From Niveispirillum sp. (lineage in GTDB: Bacteria > Pseudomonadota > Alphaproteobacteria > Azospirillales > Azospirillaceae), in assembly GCA_016463045.1 (NCBI GenBank), contig JAEMSB010000109.1:1-10316 (forward strand): a stretch of 10,316 bases of DNA. Reading direction: 5' to 3'. Position numbers and translations under genes: made by a program. How positions within the stretch are numbered: position 1 is the first letter of the stretch; the number at the start of each line of letters is the position of its first letter. Positions 1 through 6,141 of this stretch are shown here, in pieces. The notes beneath the pieces are model-generated. The model ran no database searches and was not told where the DNA came from. It worked only from the letters and a program-made list of their open reading frames with translations.

Positions 1-7
1 GCGTCCG

Positions 8-23
8 TGGAATGCAAATTCCA
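8..23. promoter_or_regulatory. IolR-like operator, site A (perfect palindrome)
   Basis: TGGAATGCAAATTCCA is a perfect inverted repeat with six-base arms and a four-base centre. It matches GGAA-N6-TTCC at all eight defined positions, the motif I recall for the RpiR-type repressor IolR of Sinorhizobium meliloti. It lies about 40 bp upstream of the -35 box of the receptor promoter, so it could serve as an auxiliary repressor site or belong to a divergent gene beyond the window edge. Binding by the regulator encoded at 7300-8196 is inferred. Confidence 0.65.
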
Positions 24-39
24 TCGGCCCGTAAAAAAA

Positions 40-55
40 TACAAGAAAAATTCCA
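40..55. promoter_or_regulatory. IolR-like operator, site B (one strong half)
   Basis: The right half, ATTCCA (50-55), is identical to the right arm of site A. The left half is degenerate, so the core matches at 6 of 8 positions. It ends seven bases before the -35 hexamer of the receptor promoter. ATTCCA here and TGGAAT at 70-75 also form an outward-facing pair separated by 14 bp, centre to centre about two helical turns. Confidence 0.4.
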
Positions 56-61
56 TTTATG

Positions 62-90
62 TTGACGAATGGAATTTTCGTTCATAAGAT
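62..90 (+). promoter_or_regulatory. Sigma-70-type promoter of the TonB receptor/phosphatase transcript
   Basis: TTGACG (62-67) and TAAGAT (85-90) are separated by exactly 17 bp, giving strong matches to the -35 and -10 consensus. Transcription would begin near 97, about 320 nt ahead of the receptor start codon. The spacer is filled by operator site C, so a bound repressor would directly exclude RNA polymerase. No competing promoter of similar quality was seen nearer to the gene. Confidence 0.65.
70..85. promoter_or_regulatory. IolR-like operator, site C inside the promoter spacer
   Basis: TGGAATTTTCGTTCAT matches the GGAA-N6-TTCC core at 7 of 8 positions and lies between the -35 and -10 boxes of the receptor promoter. 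Its inner 12 bases GAATTTTCGTTC (72-83) recur exactly on the minus strand at 7194-7183, inside the dehydrogenase promoter. This shared word in the same promoter position is the best sequence evidence that both transcripts answer to one regulator. Confidence 0.65.
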
Positions 91-96
91 CACATC

Positions 97-418
97 AACA
101 ATCGAAACCGATGGTGATTCCGATCCGGATCAGCCATCACAATAACAATTCAGGGAGACAATGATGCCCAGGAACAGAAGGGCTGGTCGTGGCAGACGAC
201 AGCACCCAACCACACGGTCGAATGCATGTTCCCACCGCCCTGGTGGCGGATAAGGGGAACTGCGGACCTGTGCATTGCATGGATGTTCCGCAATCGCTTG
301 CAATGAAGAATTCATGGGGATGGCGCGGCGCCTTCGCAGATGGCAGCCAGAAGCAAGGTCAGGATGCCTTGCCACATTTTGCATCCCCGTTTGAAGATCA
401 GCCTTTCTGGAGATGACA
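97..418 (+). other. Long 5' leader of the TonB receptor mRNA
   Basis: About 320 nt separate the predicted transcription start from the receptor start codon. No conserved protein was recognised in it. It holds a 30-codon ORF with a good Shine-Dalgarno (161-253). There is also a CCACC/GGTGG hairpin (232-236 with 242-246) and an inverted repeat CATTGCA/TGCAATG (273-279 with 299-305); the first arm of the latter could instead pair with GCAAT at 290-294. Third-base GC looks much lower than in the flanking genes. It matches no riboswitch class I know. It could be an insertion into a once shorter leader, or a regulatory leader. Confidence 0.4.
161..253 (+). CDS. Possible 30-residue leader peptide, arginine-rich
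   Basis: The ORF opens with tandem ATG codons preceded by AGGGAG (152-157), at good spacing for the second ATG at 164, and stops at TAA 251-253. The product would be 30 residues with eight arginines, several of them in AGG, AGA or CGA codons that are uncommon in the neighbouring genes (codons 4, 6, 7, 12 and 13). It has no homology I recognise and no signal peptide. It lies in the same reading frame as the receptor gene 258 bases downstream. It could be a regulatory upstream ORF or the relic of the original receptor start after an insertion. Whether it is translated cannot be told from sequence. Confidence 0.25.
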   Translation: MMPRNRRAGRGRRQHPTTRSNACSHRPGGG

Positions 419-2977
419 ATGACGCCGTCGAAGAAAACTGGCGCGCTGCTGACCACCCGGCTTGTGGGTTGCGTCAGCCTGTTGGCCCTGTCCGCCGCCA
501 CCCTGTCCCAGGCTGCCGCGCAGTCCGCGCCGCCGGCAGGTGAAATGCTGGAGGAAATCCAGGTCACGGGCATGCGTCTGGCCGAAAAGAAGGCCCTGGA
601 GCTGAAGCAGAACGCCGTGGGCATCGTCGATGCCGTGGTGGCCGATGATGTCGGCAAGCTGCCGGACCAGAATGTGGCCGAAGCCATCAAGCGCCTGCCC
701 GGCCTGTCGGTCGCCAACGATCAGGGCGAAGGCCGCTATGTCATCATCCGCGGCGTCAGCCCCGATCTGGCCAATGTCACCCTGAACGGCCAGACGGCGG
801 CCGCACCCGAACCGGCGGGCCGGTCGGTGAAGCTGGACGATATTCCGTCGGCCATGATCGGGTCGGTGGAAGTGGTGAAAAGCCTGACGCCCGACCGCGA
901 CGCCAACGCCATCGCTGGTCAGGTGAACATCAATACGGTCAGCGCCTTTGACCGGAACAAGTTCTTCGCGACGGCCCGTGGCAGCATCGGCCAGTACCAG
1001 TTGAACAAGAAGCATCCGTTCGGCGGCGATGTCACCGTGGGTGACATCTTCGGTGATGATCGGCAGTTCGGTCTGGTCCTGTCCGCCAATTATGATGAAC
1101 GGCCCATCCGGTCGGAGAATGTGCAGGGTTCCACCAACTGGCGCACCGTGGGCGGTTATGCCGTGCCGGACGATTTCCGTCCGCGCGAATATAACCTGAC
1201 CCGCAAGCGTATCGGCGGCGTCGCCAATTTCGATTGGAACGTCAACGATACCACCAAGCTGTATCTGCGCAGTTCCTACGCCGAATATTCCGACAGCGAG
1301 GTGCGTGACCAGTTCCGTGTGGAAATCCCCACCACCATCACGGCGCAGACGGCCACCACCGGCAGTTTCCGGGCGCGCGGCACCCGTTTCGTGCGGGTAC
1401 GCGAGGAGGATGACAATACCGTCACCGCTAATGCCGGTGGCAAATTCGAGATCGGCGAGGGCACGCTGGAGGTCGACGCGACCTATACTCGCGCCGTGAA
1501 GGAAGACCCGCTGCGCAGTGAATGGCAGTTCCGCACCGGCTCCAACGCCTTCACCGCCACCTTTGATACGACCAGCGACATCTATCAGGTGACGCCAGCG
1601 GCAGAGGCCTATAACGCCGCGCTGTATGGCGCGCGCTCTGTTTCCTACGACCATCGCAAGGCGGAGGAGAATCTTTACCAGTATCGGGCCGATTACAAGC
1701 TGCCCGTGGAACTGGGTGATGATGCCTTCGTGAAGGTCGGCGCCAAGTATCTGTCGCGGCACAAATCAAACAACCGCGATTATGAAAGCTATGATGCCAC
1801 CGGCTTTACCCTGGCCGCGGTGACGGCGGAGACGACGGGCCGCGCCGTCTTCGGCGGGCGCTTCCCCATCGATCCGCGCGTGGATTATGATGCCGCAGAA
1901 GCCTATGTCGCATCGCATGCGGGTTCGCTGACCTATAGCCGGTCGGGCTCCATCTCCAACACGCTGGCCAATGATTACAAGGTGACGGAGGATGTCACGG
2001 CGGCCTATGCCATGACGTCGATCACCTTTGACCGGCTGACCTTGATCCCCGGCGTGCGTATGGAACATACGCAGGGTGACTTCGCGGCCAAGATCATCAA
2101 TGCCGCCTCCACCCCTGCCCAGGATTTCAATTCCTTCGGCAAGAGCAGCTATACCGACTGGTTCCCCGGTATCAATGCGCGCTTCGATGTGAATGAACGT
2201 TTCATCCTGCGCGGTGCCGTGACCACGGCCATTGGCCGTCCCAACTATGCCGACCTGCCGCCCTTCATCTCCGTCGATACGGGTGCCGCCAGTGTCAGCA
2301 AAGGTAATCCCGACCTGACGCCGCTGAAGGCCGTGAACTTCGATCTGTCGGTCGAATATTACCTGCCCAGTGAGGGCGTGCTGTCGGTGGCGCTGTTCCA
2401 GAAGGACATCGACAATCCGATCTACAGCCAGGCCATCACCGTTACCAACGGCACCTTTGGCGGCATCACCCTGCCGACCGCCCTGGTCACCACGCCGCTG
2501 AATGCCAAGTCGGCCACCGTGAAGGGTGTGGAGGTGAATGCCAGCATCCAAGGCACCTTCCTGCCGTCACCCTTCGACGGGCTGGGCGTGCAGGGCAACC
2601 TGACCCTGACCGACAGCAAGTCCAAGGGCGTGCTGGGCCGCACCGACACGCTTCCCATGTTCAGCCAATCCAAGCGGGTAGCATCGGCGCAGGTCTATTA
2701 TGAAAAGGATGGGCTGTCGGCCCGTGTCGCCTATTCCTACCGTTCGCCCTTCCTGGACACGGTCGGGGCCAACAAGGCAACCGACATCTATACCGACAGC
2801 AACGGATCGATGGATGCCCGCCTGGGCTACAATTTCACCAAGCAGCTTGAGGTGTATCTGGAAGGGGCGAACCTGACCGATGCCAAGTTCCGCCGCTATA
2901 TCGGTGTGAAGCATCAGATGGCAGAGGCCGAGCGTTATGGAAGGTCGGTCAAGCTGGGTGCGCAGTTCAAATACTGA
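419..2977 (+). CDS. TonB-dependent outer-membrane receptor, candidate inositol-phosphate transporter
   Basis: An 852-residue outer-membrane receptor of the type found in Xanthomonas and Caulobacter. Residues 1-34 form a signal peptide (basic start, hydrophobic core, cleavage near SQAAA). A TonB box, EEIQVTG, follows at 45-51. The plug domain contains LPDQNVAEAIKRLPG from residue 81, then IIRGVSP and LNGQTAA; the rest is the beta-barrel, ending in KLGAQFKY with a terminal aromatic residue. There is no N-terminal signalling domain, so FecR-type regulation is unlikely. I chose the ATG at 419 over the in-frame ATG at 413 because GGAG (409-412) is six bases from 419 but abuts 413. The substrate cannot be read from the sequence; the downstream phosphatase and the shared operator suggest phytate or another inositol phosphate. 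Confidence 0.9.
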   Translation: MTPSKKTGALLTTRLVGCVSLLALSAATLSQAAAQSAPPAGEMLEEIQVTGMRLAEKKALELKQNAVGIVDAVVADDVGKLPDQNVAEAIKRLPGLSVANDQGEGRYVIIRGVSPDLANVTLNGQTAAAPEPAGRSVKLDDIPSAMIGSVEVVKSLTPDRDANAIAGQVNINTVSAFDRNKFFATARGSIGQYQLNKKHPFGGDVTVGDIFGDDRQFGLVLSANYDERPIRSENVQGSTNWRTVGGYAVPDDFRPREYNLTRKRIGGVANFDWNVNDTTKLYLRSSYAEYSDSEVRDQFRVEIPTTITAQTATTGSFRARGTRFVRVREEDDNTVTANAGGKFEIGEGTLEVDATYTRAVKEDPLRSEWQFRTGSNAFTATFDTTSDIYQVTPAAEAYNAALYGARSVSYDHRKAEENLYQYRADYKLPVELGDDAFVKVGAKYLSRHKSNNRDYESYDATGFTLAAVTAETTGRAVFGGRFPIDPRVDYDAAEAYVASHAGSLTYSRSGSISNTLANDYKVTEDVTAAYAMTSITFDRLTLIPGVRMEHTQGDFAAKIINAASTPAQDFNSFGKSSYTDWFPGINARFDVNERFILRGAVTTAIGRPNYADLPPFISVDTGAASVSKGNPDLTPLKAVNFDLSVEYYLPSEGVLSVALFQKDIDNPIYSQAITVTNGTFGGITLPTALVTTPLNAKSATVKGVEVNASIQGTFLPSPFDGLGVQGNLTLTDSKSKGVLGRTDTLPMFSQSKRVASAQVYYEKDGLSARVAYSYRSPFLDTVGANKATDIYTDSNGSMDARLGYNFTKQLEVYLEGANLTDAKFRRYIGVKHQMAEAERYGRSVKLGAQFKY

Positions 2978-2991
2978 TGCCCCGTCCCTGT

Positions 2992-3025
2992 AACCCCGGC
3001 GGTGGTTGACCGCCGGGGTTTCCTT
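2992..3025 (+). terminator. Terminator-like hairpin between receptor and phosphatase genes
   Basis: AACCCCGGCGGT (2992-3003) pairs perfectly with ACCGCCGGGGTT (3009-3020) around the five-base loop GGTTG. The downstream tract is a short, interrupted T run, TTTCCTT. The stem is strong, but the weak U tract suggests partial termination or an mRNA-stabilising intercistronic hairpin. No promoter is evident between it and the phosphatase start codon, so the phosphatase probably depends on read-through. Confidence 0.7.
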
Positions 3026-3046
3026 GCCCGACAAAGGGGAAATCCC

Positions 3047-4327
3047 ATGATGCACAAGATGCTGCGCCCGCTTCTGGCCGCTACCGCTCTGTGCCTGCCG
3101 CTGACGGCGGCTGCCGTTGAGCTTCCGGCACAGAAGGCGGGCCTGAGCTTGGAAAAGGTCGCGATGTTCACCCGCCACGGCATCCGTCCGCCCACCAAGG
3201 AACCGGCTGCCGGTCTGGCCGCACAGGCCTGGCCCAGCTGGTCCGTGCCCTATGGCAACCTGACCGACCGGGGTGCGCAGGGCGTGGTGCTTCTGGGCCG
3301 GTTTGACCGTCAGTTCTTTGCCGCGCGCGGCCTGTTCCCGGCCGAAGGCTGCCCGACGGAGGCGCAGTACAAGGTGGAGGCCAGCGCCAAGGAACGCGCC
3401 ATCCGGACCGCCAAGACAATGGTGGAGGGATTTGCGCCCACCTGCTCCGTTGCGGTGACCCAGCCGTCGTGGGCCGATGAGGACAGTGTCTTTCACCCGC
3501 TGACCGTACCGGGCAACCGACTGGACCCCGTGAAGGCCATGGCCGCCTCTTCCGCTAAACTGCCGTCCGGTGGGCTTAAGCAGGAGATGGCGGGGTTCGA
3601 GACGGAATTTGCCCTGTTGCAGAAGGCGCTGGGCCCCCAGGGCGATGAATGGTGCGCCAAGAAGAAGCTGCCGGCAGGGTGCAAGATCACCGATCTGCAC
3701 ACCGCCCTGGAACCGGATGAGGAGGAGGGACGGCCCGATATGGGCGGCGCCTTCGGCCAGGGATCGACCATCAGCCAGACCTTCCTGCTGGAATATCTGG
3801 AAGGCAAGCCGATGGAGCAGGTGGCCTGGGGTCGGGCCAGCCGCGCCGACATTGAGCGCATGCTGAACTTCCATCCGCTGAAATTCAAATATGAGAACCG
3901 GCCTTCCTACATTTCCGACCGCGCGGCGGCGCCCATCATGCGCCGTCTGCTGTCATATCTGCAGGATGGGCAGGTGAAGCTGGCCCTGATGGCGGGCCAT
4001 GACACCAACATTGCCGATCTGGCCGGCATGCTGGACCTGCATTGGCGCATCGACAGCTATCCCGCCGACGATACGCCGCCGGGTGGGGCCATCGGGATCG
4101 AGATGTTGCGCGATCAGAAGGGCCAGCGTTTCATCCGCGCCTTCTACCGCGCCCAGACCATGGACCAGCTGCGCAATCTGGAACCGCTGGACGTGAAGAC
4201 GAACCCGGCGGTCGTCACCTACATGGCCCTGCCGCTGTGCGCCAAGGGGGCCGACAAGACCACCTGCCGGGCGGAGGATTTCTTCGCCGCCGTTGATGCC
4301 AAGCTGAAGGCCGCCTCCCAACCCTGA
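3047..4327 (+). CDS. Periplasmic histidine acid phosphatase (phytase/glucose-1-phosphatase type)
   Basis: A 426-residue branch-2 histidine phosphatase. A signal peptide covers about residues 1-23, ending in TAAA. The phosphate-binding signature TRHGIRPPT is at 42-50, with His44 the expected phospho-acceptor. A second phosphate-pocket arginine probably lies in KERAIRTA, and MAGHDTN carries His318-Asp319, the proton-donor motif shared with E. coli AppA. The mature part has six cysteines, fitting a disulfide-bonded periplasmic enzyme. The length is close to AppA and Agp. I chose the ATG at 3047 because GGGGA (3036-3040) lies six bases upstream; an in-frame GTG at 3002 falls inside the hairpin. 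The expected reaction is stepwise hydrolysis of inositol phosphates or sugar phosphates. Sequence alone does not separate phytase from glucose-1-phosphatase, but the neighbouring inositol genes favour phytase. Confidence 0.87.
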   Translation: MMHKMLRPLLAATALCLPLTAAAVELPAQKAGLSLEKVAMFTRHGIRPPTKEPAAGLAAQAWPSWSVPYGNLTDRGAQGVVLLGRFDRQFFAARGLFPAEGCPTEAQYKVEASAKERAIRTAKTMVEGFAPTCSVAVTQPSWADEDSVFHPLTVPGNRLDPVKAMAASSAKLPSGGLKQEMAGFETEFALLQKALGPQGDEWCAKKKLPAGCKITDLHTALEPDEEEGRPDMGGAFGQGSTISQTFLLEYLEGKPMEQVAWGRASRADIERMLNFHPLKFKYENRPSYISDRAAAPIMRRLLSYLQDGQVKLALMAGHDTNIADLAGMLDLHWRIDSYPADDTPPGGAIGIEMLRDQKGQRFIRAFYRAQTMDQLRNLEPLDVKTNPAVVTYMALPLCAKGADKTTCRAEDFFAAVDAKLKAASQP

Positions 4328-4365
4328 CGGTTCCTCCCCCTCCTGCTTCAACACCGTCAGCCTTG

Positions 4366-4397
4366 CCGCCCCGGAGCGATCCGGGGCGGTTTTGTTT
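4366..4397 (+). terminator. Rho-independent terminator after the phosphatase gene
   Basis: CCGCCCCGGA (4366-4375) pairs perfectly with TCCGGGGCGG (4380-4389) across the loop GCGA. TTTTGTTT (4390-4397) follows immediately. This closes the receptor/phosphatase transcript and insulates the toxin-antitoxin cassette that begins just beyond it. Confidence 0.9.
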
Positions 4398-4410
4398 GGT
4401 GATTATGACC

Positions 4411-4440
4411 TTGACATCGAATTAGCTAACAGCAAATCAT
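4411..4440 (+). promoter_or_regulatory. Putative promoter and operator of the toxin-antitoxin pair
   Basis: TTGACA (4411-4416) is a perfect -35 hexamer. The best -10 candidate is AATCAT (4435-4440), 18 bp downstream with four matches to consensus. TTAGCTAA (4422-4429), a perfect eight-base palindrome, lies in the spacer and is a reasonable autoregulatory operator for the HTH antitoxin. The predicted start of transcription falls at about the toxin ATG (4446), which has no clear Shine-Dalgarno, so the message may be leaderless. Confidence 0.4.
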
Positions 4441-4445
4441 CAGTA

Positions 4446-4706
4446 ATGAAGCTTGAATTTGATAAGCCTGCCTTGAAAGGCTTGCGAAAGATGCCGGCGA
4501 AGGCGCGTACCTCAATGCTGGTCAAGCTTGACGCCATTGCCGCTGACCCCTTTGCCAGGCATCCCTTTGATGTGAAGGCGATGAAAGGCATGAAGGATGT
4601 GTTTCGTGTCCGTCAGGGGGACTGGCGGGCTATGTATGAAGTGATCCGCGTCGGTGACACCGTTCTCGTCCTGATCATTGATGTCCGGGGAGAGGTTTAC
4701 GAATGA
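4446..4706 (+). CDS. RelE/ParE-family toxin of a type II toxin-antitoxin system
   Basis: An 86-residue protein with the compact RelE/ParE layout: two N-terminal helices rich in Lys and Arg (about residues 7-34), then strands containing KAMKGMKDVFRVRQGDWRAM and the terminal VLIIDVRGEVYE. The core with basic residues followed by a tyrosine resembles RelE-type mRNA interferases that cleave mRNA on the ribosome. ParE-like action on gyrase cannot be excluded. Its stop codon overlaps the antitoxin start as ATGA (4703-4706), so the two are translationally coupled. The toxin-first order followed by an XRE antitoxin is HigBA-like. I took the ATG at 4446 because the upstream in-frame TTG at 4392 would add residues unlike the family and lies in the preceding terminator. 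The beginning of the gene looks more AT-rich than its neighbours, in keeping with acquisition by transfer. Confidence 0.82.
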   Translation: MKLEFDKPALKGLRKMPAKARTSMLVKLDAIAADPFARHPFDVKAMKGMKDVFRVRQGDWRAMYEVIRVGDTVLVLIIDVRGEVYE

Positions 4707-5083
4707 ACGCCATCAAGCCGCTGGCCATTACGGATGATACCGTACTGCTCTCCCGCCTGGATTATGAAGCACTGCTGGAGGCCGTCGAGGAAGCAGGGGA
4801 TATAACCCGTGTCAAACAGGCCAGAATCGACCTCGCAGAGGGGCGGTCTGAGATCCTGCCGGGGGACATGGTGAAGGCCCTATGTGCCGGCGCCAACCCG
4901 GTGCGGGTCTGGCGTGAACATCGCGGTCTTTCTGGCCGGGAACTGGCAGAGGCGAGCGGCGTCAATGCCGCTTACCTGTCGGAGATTGAAACGGGCAAGA
5001 AGCCGGGCAGTGCCATCGCCCTTAGAAAGCTGGCAGCGGTCCTGCACATTGATATGGAAGATCTGATCGCTTTTGATGATTGA
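4703..5083 (+). CDS. XRE-family HTH antitoxin
   Basis: A 126-residue partner of the preceding toxin. Residues 67-122 form a Cro/C1-type helix-turn-helix domain: VRVWREHRGLSGRELAEASG, then NAAYLSEIETGKKPGSAIAL, ending with HIDMEDL. Residues 1-60 are an N-terminal extension with acidic helices (LDYEALLEAVEEAGD) that looks like a Phd-type or toxin-binding segment; most HigA proteins place their toxin-contacting parts differently. GGGGAGAGG lies just upstream of the overlapping start ATGA and should drive coupled translation. The likely role is to neutralise the toxin and repress the pair's own promoter, perhaps at TTAGCTAA (4422-4429). The gene ends five bases before a bidirectional terminator stem. 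Confidence 0.85.
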   Translation: MNAIKPLAITDDTVLLSRLDYEALLEAVEEAGDITRVKQARIDLAEGRSEILPGDMVKALCAGANPVRVWREHRGLSGRELAEASGVNAAYLSEIETGKKPGSAIALRKLAAVLHIDMEDLIAFDD

Positions 5084-5088
5084 CAACA

Positions 5089-5118
5089 AAAGGCCCGCTC
5101 CAGTGAGAGCGGGCCTTT
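5089..5118. terminator. Bidirectional terminator between antitoxin and dehydrogenase genes
   Basis: AAAGGCCCGCTC (5089-5100) pairs perfectly with GAGCGGGCCTTT (5107-5118) around the loop CAGTGA, giving a 12-bp stem. On both strands the stem ends in a run of three or four T. It sits between convergent genes, the antitoxin (+) and the dehydrogenase pair (-), and should end both transcripts. Confidence 0.9.
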
Positions 5119-5144
5119 GTGTCGCTGGACAGAAAAACGCGCAG

Positions 5145-6125
5145 TTACAGCGTCACCACCTGTCCGCTTCTTACCGACTGTGCCGCTGCTTCGGCCAGTT
5201 CCAGCGCGCCGACCCCATCCGCATAGGTGATGGCGGGAGCGGCCTTGCCCGACAGGATGTCGGCGAAATGGTCCATTTCCAGGCGGTAGGCAGCGGTGTA
5301 GCGGTCCAGGAAGAAGTTCTGTAACCGGTCGGCGGCTGCACCCTCCGCTCCCCATACGGACACGGTGCTTTCCAGCACATTGTCGGCCTTCACCATGCCC
5401 TTGGACCCAAACGCCTCGATCCGCTGGTCATAGCCGTAGCCGCTGCGCCGGCTGTTGGAGATGACGCAGAGCTTGCCACTGCCCGTACGCAGCAGGATCT
5501 TGGCCGTGTCGACGTCACCAGCCTCCCCGATGGCGGGATCGACCAGGCAACTGGCGGCGGCATAGACCTGGGTCACCTTCTCGCCCAGCAGCCAACGGGC
5601 CATGTCGAAATCATGGATGCTCATATCCTTGAAGATGCCGCCCGACACCTTGATATAGGACACGGGCGGCGGGGCCGGATCGTGGCTGGTGATCTGCACC
5701 GTTTCCAGCGCCCCCACGGCCCCGCTGTCGAGCCGCGCCTTCAGCGCCTGGAAATGCGGATCGAAACGACGGTTGAAGCCCAGGAACAGCCGGGCGCCGC
5801 CCAGGCTGGCGGATGCCGACCGGGCGCGTTCAAGGTCCTGATCGATCGGCTTTTCGCAGAAGACCGCCTTGCCGGCGGCGACCGCGCGGCAGGAATAATC
5901 CAGGTGCGTGTCGGTGGAGCTGGCAATGATCACGCCGGCCACAGACGGGTCGGCCAATGTCGTCTCCAGGTCGGCCACCTGCGCGCCCGTTTCGCCGGCC
6001 AGGGCGGTGGCTGCGGCGGCCACTGGGTCCACGATATATTTCAGGCGCAGACCCGGATGACGGGCGGCGTTGGTGGCGTGGATGCGGCCGATGCGGCCAG
6101 CGCCCAGAATGGCAATGTCATGCAT
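5145..6125 (-). CDS. iolG: Inositol 2-dehydrogenase, Gfo/Idh/MocA family (second gene)
   Basis: A 326-residue NAD(P)-dependent dehydrogenase that should oxidise myo-inositol, or a stereoisomer, to the matching inosose in the cytoplasm. The Rossmann motif GAGRIG is at 8-13, and FCEKPID carries the catalytic Lys92. GGIFKDMSIHDFDMARWLLG supplies Asp167 and His171, equivalent to the Lys/Asp/His set of Bacillus subtilis IolG. NSRRSGYGYDQRIEAFGSKG is also a family hallmark. Of the two paralogues, this one carries the more typical substrate loop (SYIKVSGG). I chose the ATG at 6125 because the protein then begins with the nucleotide-binding fold and AAGGGA lies about nine bases upstream; the open frame continuing to 6611 is only a shadow of the neighbouring gene. 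It is separated from the first dehydrogenase gene by 16 bases and is almost certainly in its operon. Confidence 0.88.
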   Translation of the reverse strand: MHDIAILGAGRIGRIHATNAARHPGLRLKYIVDPVAAAATALAGETGAQVADLETTLADPSVAGVIIASSTDTHLDYSCRAVAAGKAVFCEKPIDQDLERARSASASLGGARLFLGFNRRFDPHFQALKARLDSGAVGALETVQITSHDPAPPPVSYIKVSGGIFKDMSIHDFDMARWLLGEKVTQVYAAASCLVDPAIGEAGDVDTAKILLRTGSGKLCVISNSRRSGYGYDQRIEAFGSKGMVKADNVLESTVSVWGAEGAAADRLQNFFLDRYTAAYRLEMDHFADILSGKAAPAITYADGVGALELAEAAAQSVRSGQVVTL

Positions 6126-6141
6126 GATTTTGGGTCCCTTA

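Noticed and set aside
307..315. AGAATTCAT in the receptor leader, also at 7211-7219 near operator D
   Set aside because: A nine-base match without the paired half-site; chance is sufficient.
189..416. 75-codon GTG-started frame in the receptor leader, ending at the receptor start
   Set aside because: It has an SD-like AAGGG and overlaps the alternative start at 413, but codon third positions are not GC-biased like the neighbours and the product resembles nothing known.
398..1762. 454-codon open frame on the minus strand inside the receptor gene
   Set aside because: It lies antisense to a clear TonB receptor, with low-complexity Gly/Arg/His-rich translation typical of GC-rich shadow frames.
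3002..3046. GTG start extending the phosphatase by 15 residues
   Set aside because: It would lie inside the intercistronic hairpin and put charged residues before the signal peptide; the ATG at 3047 has a well-placed ribosome site.
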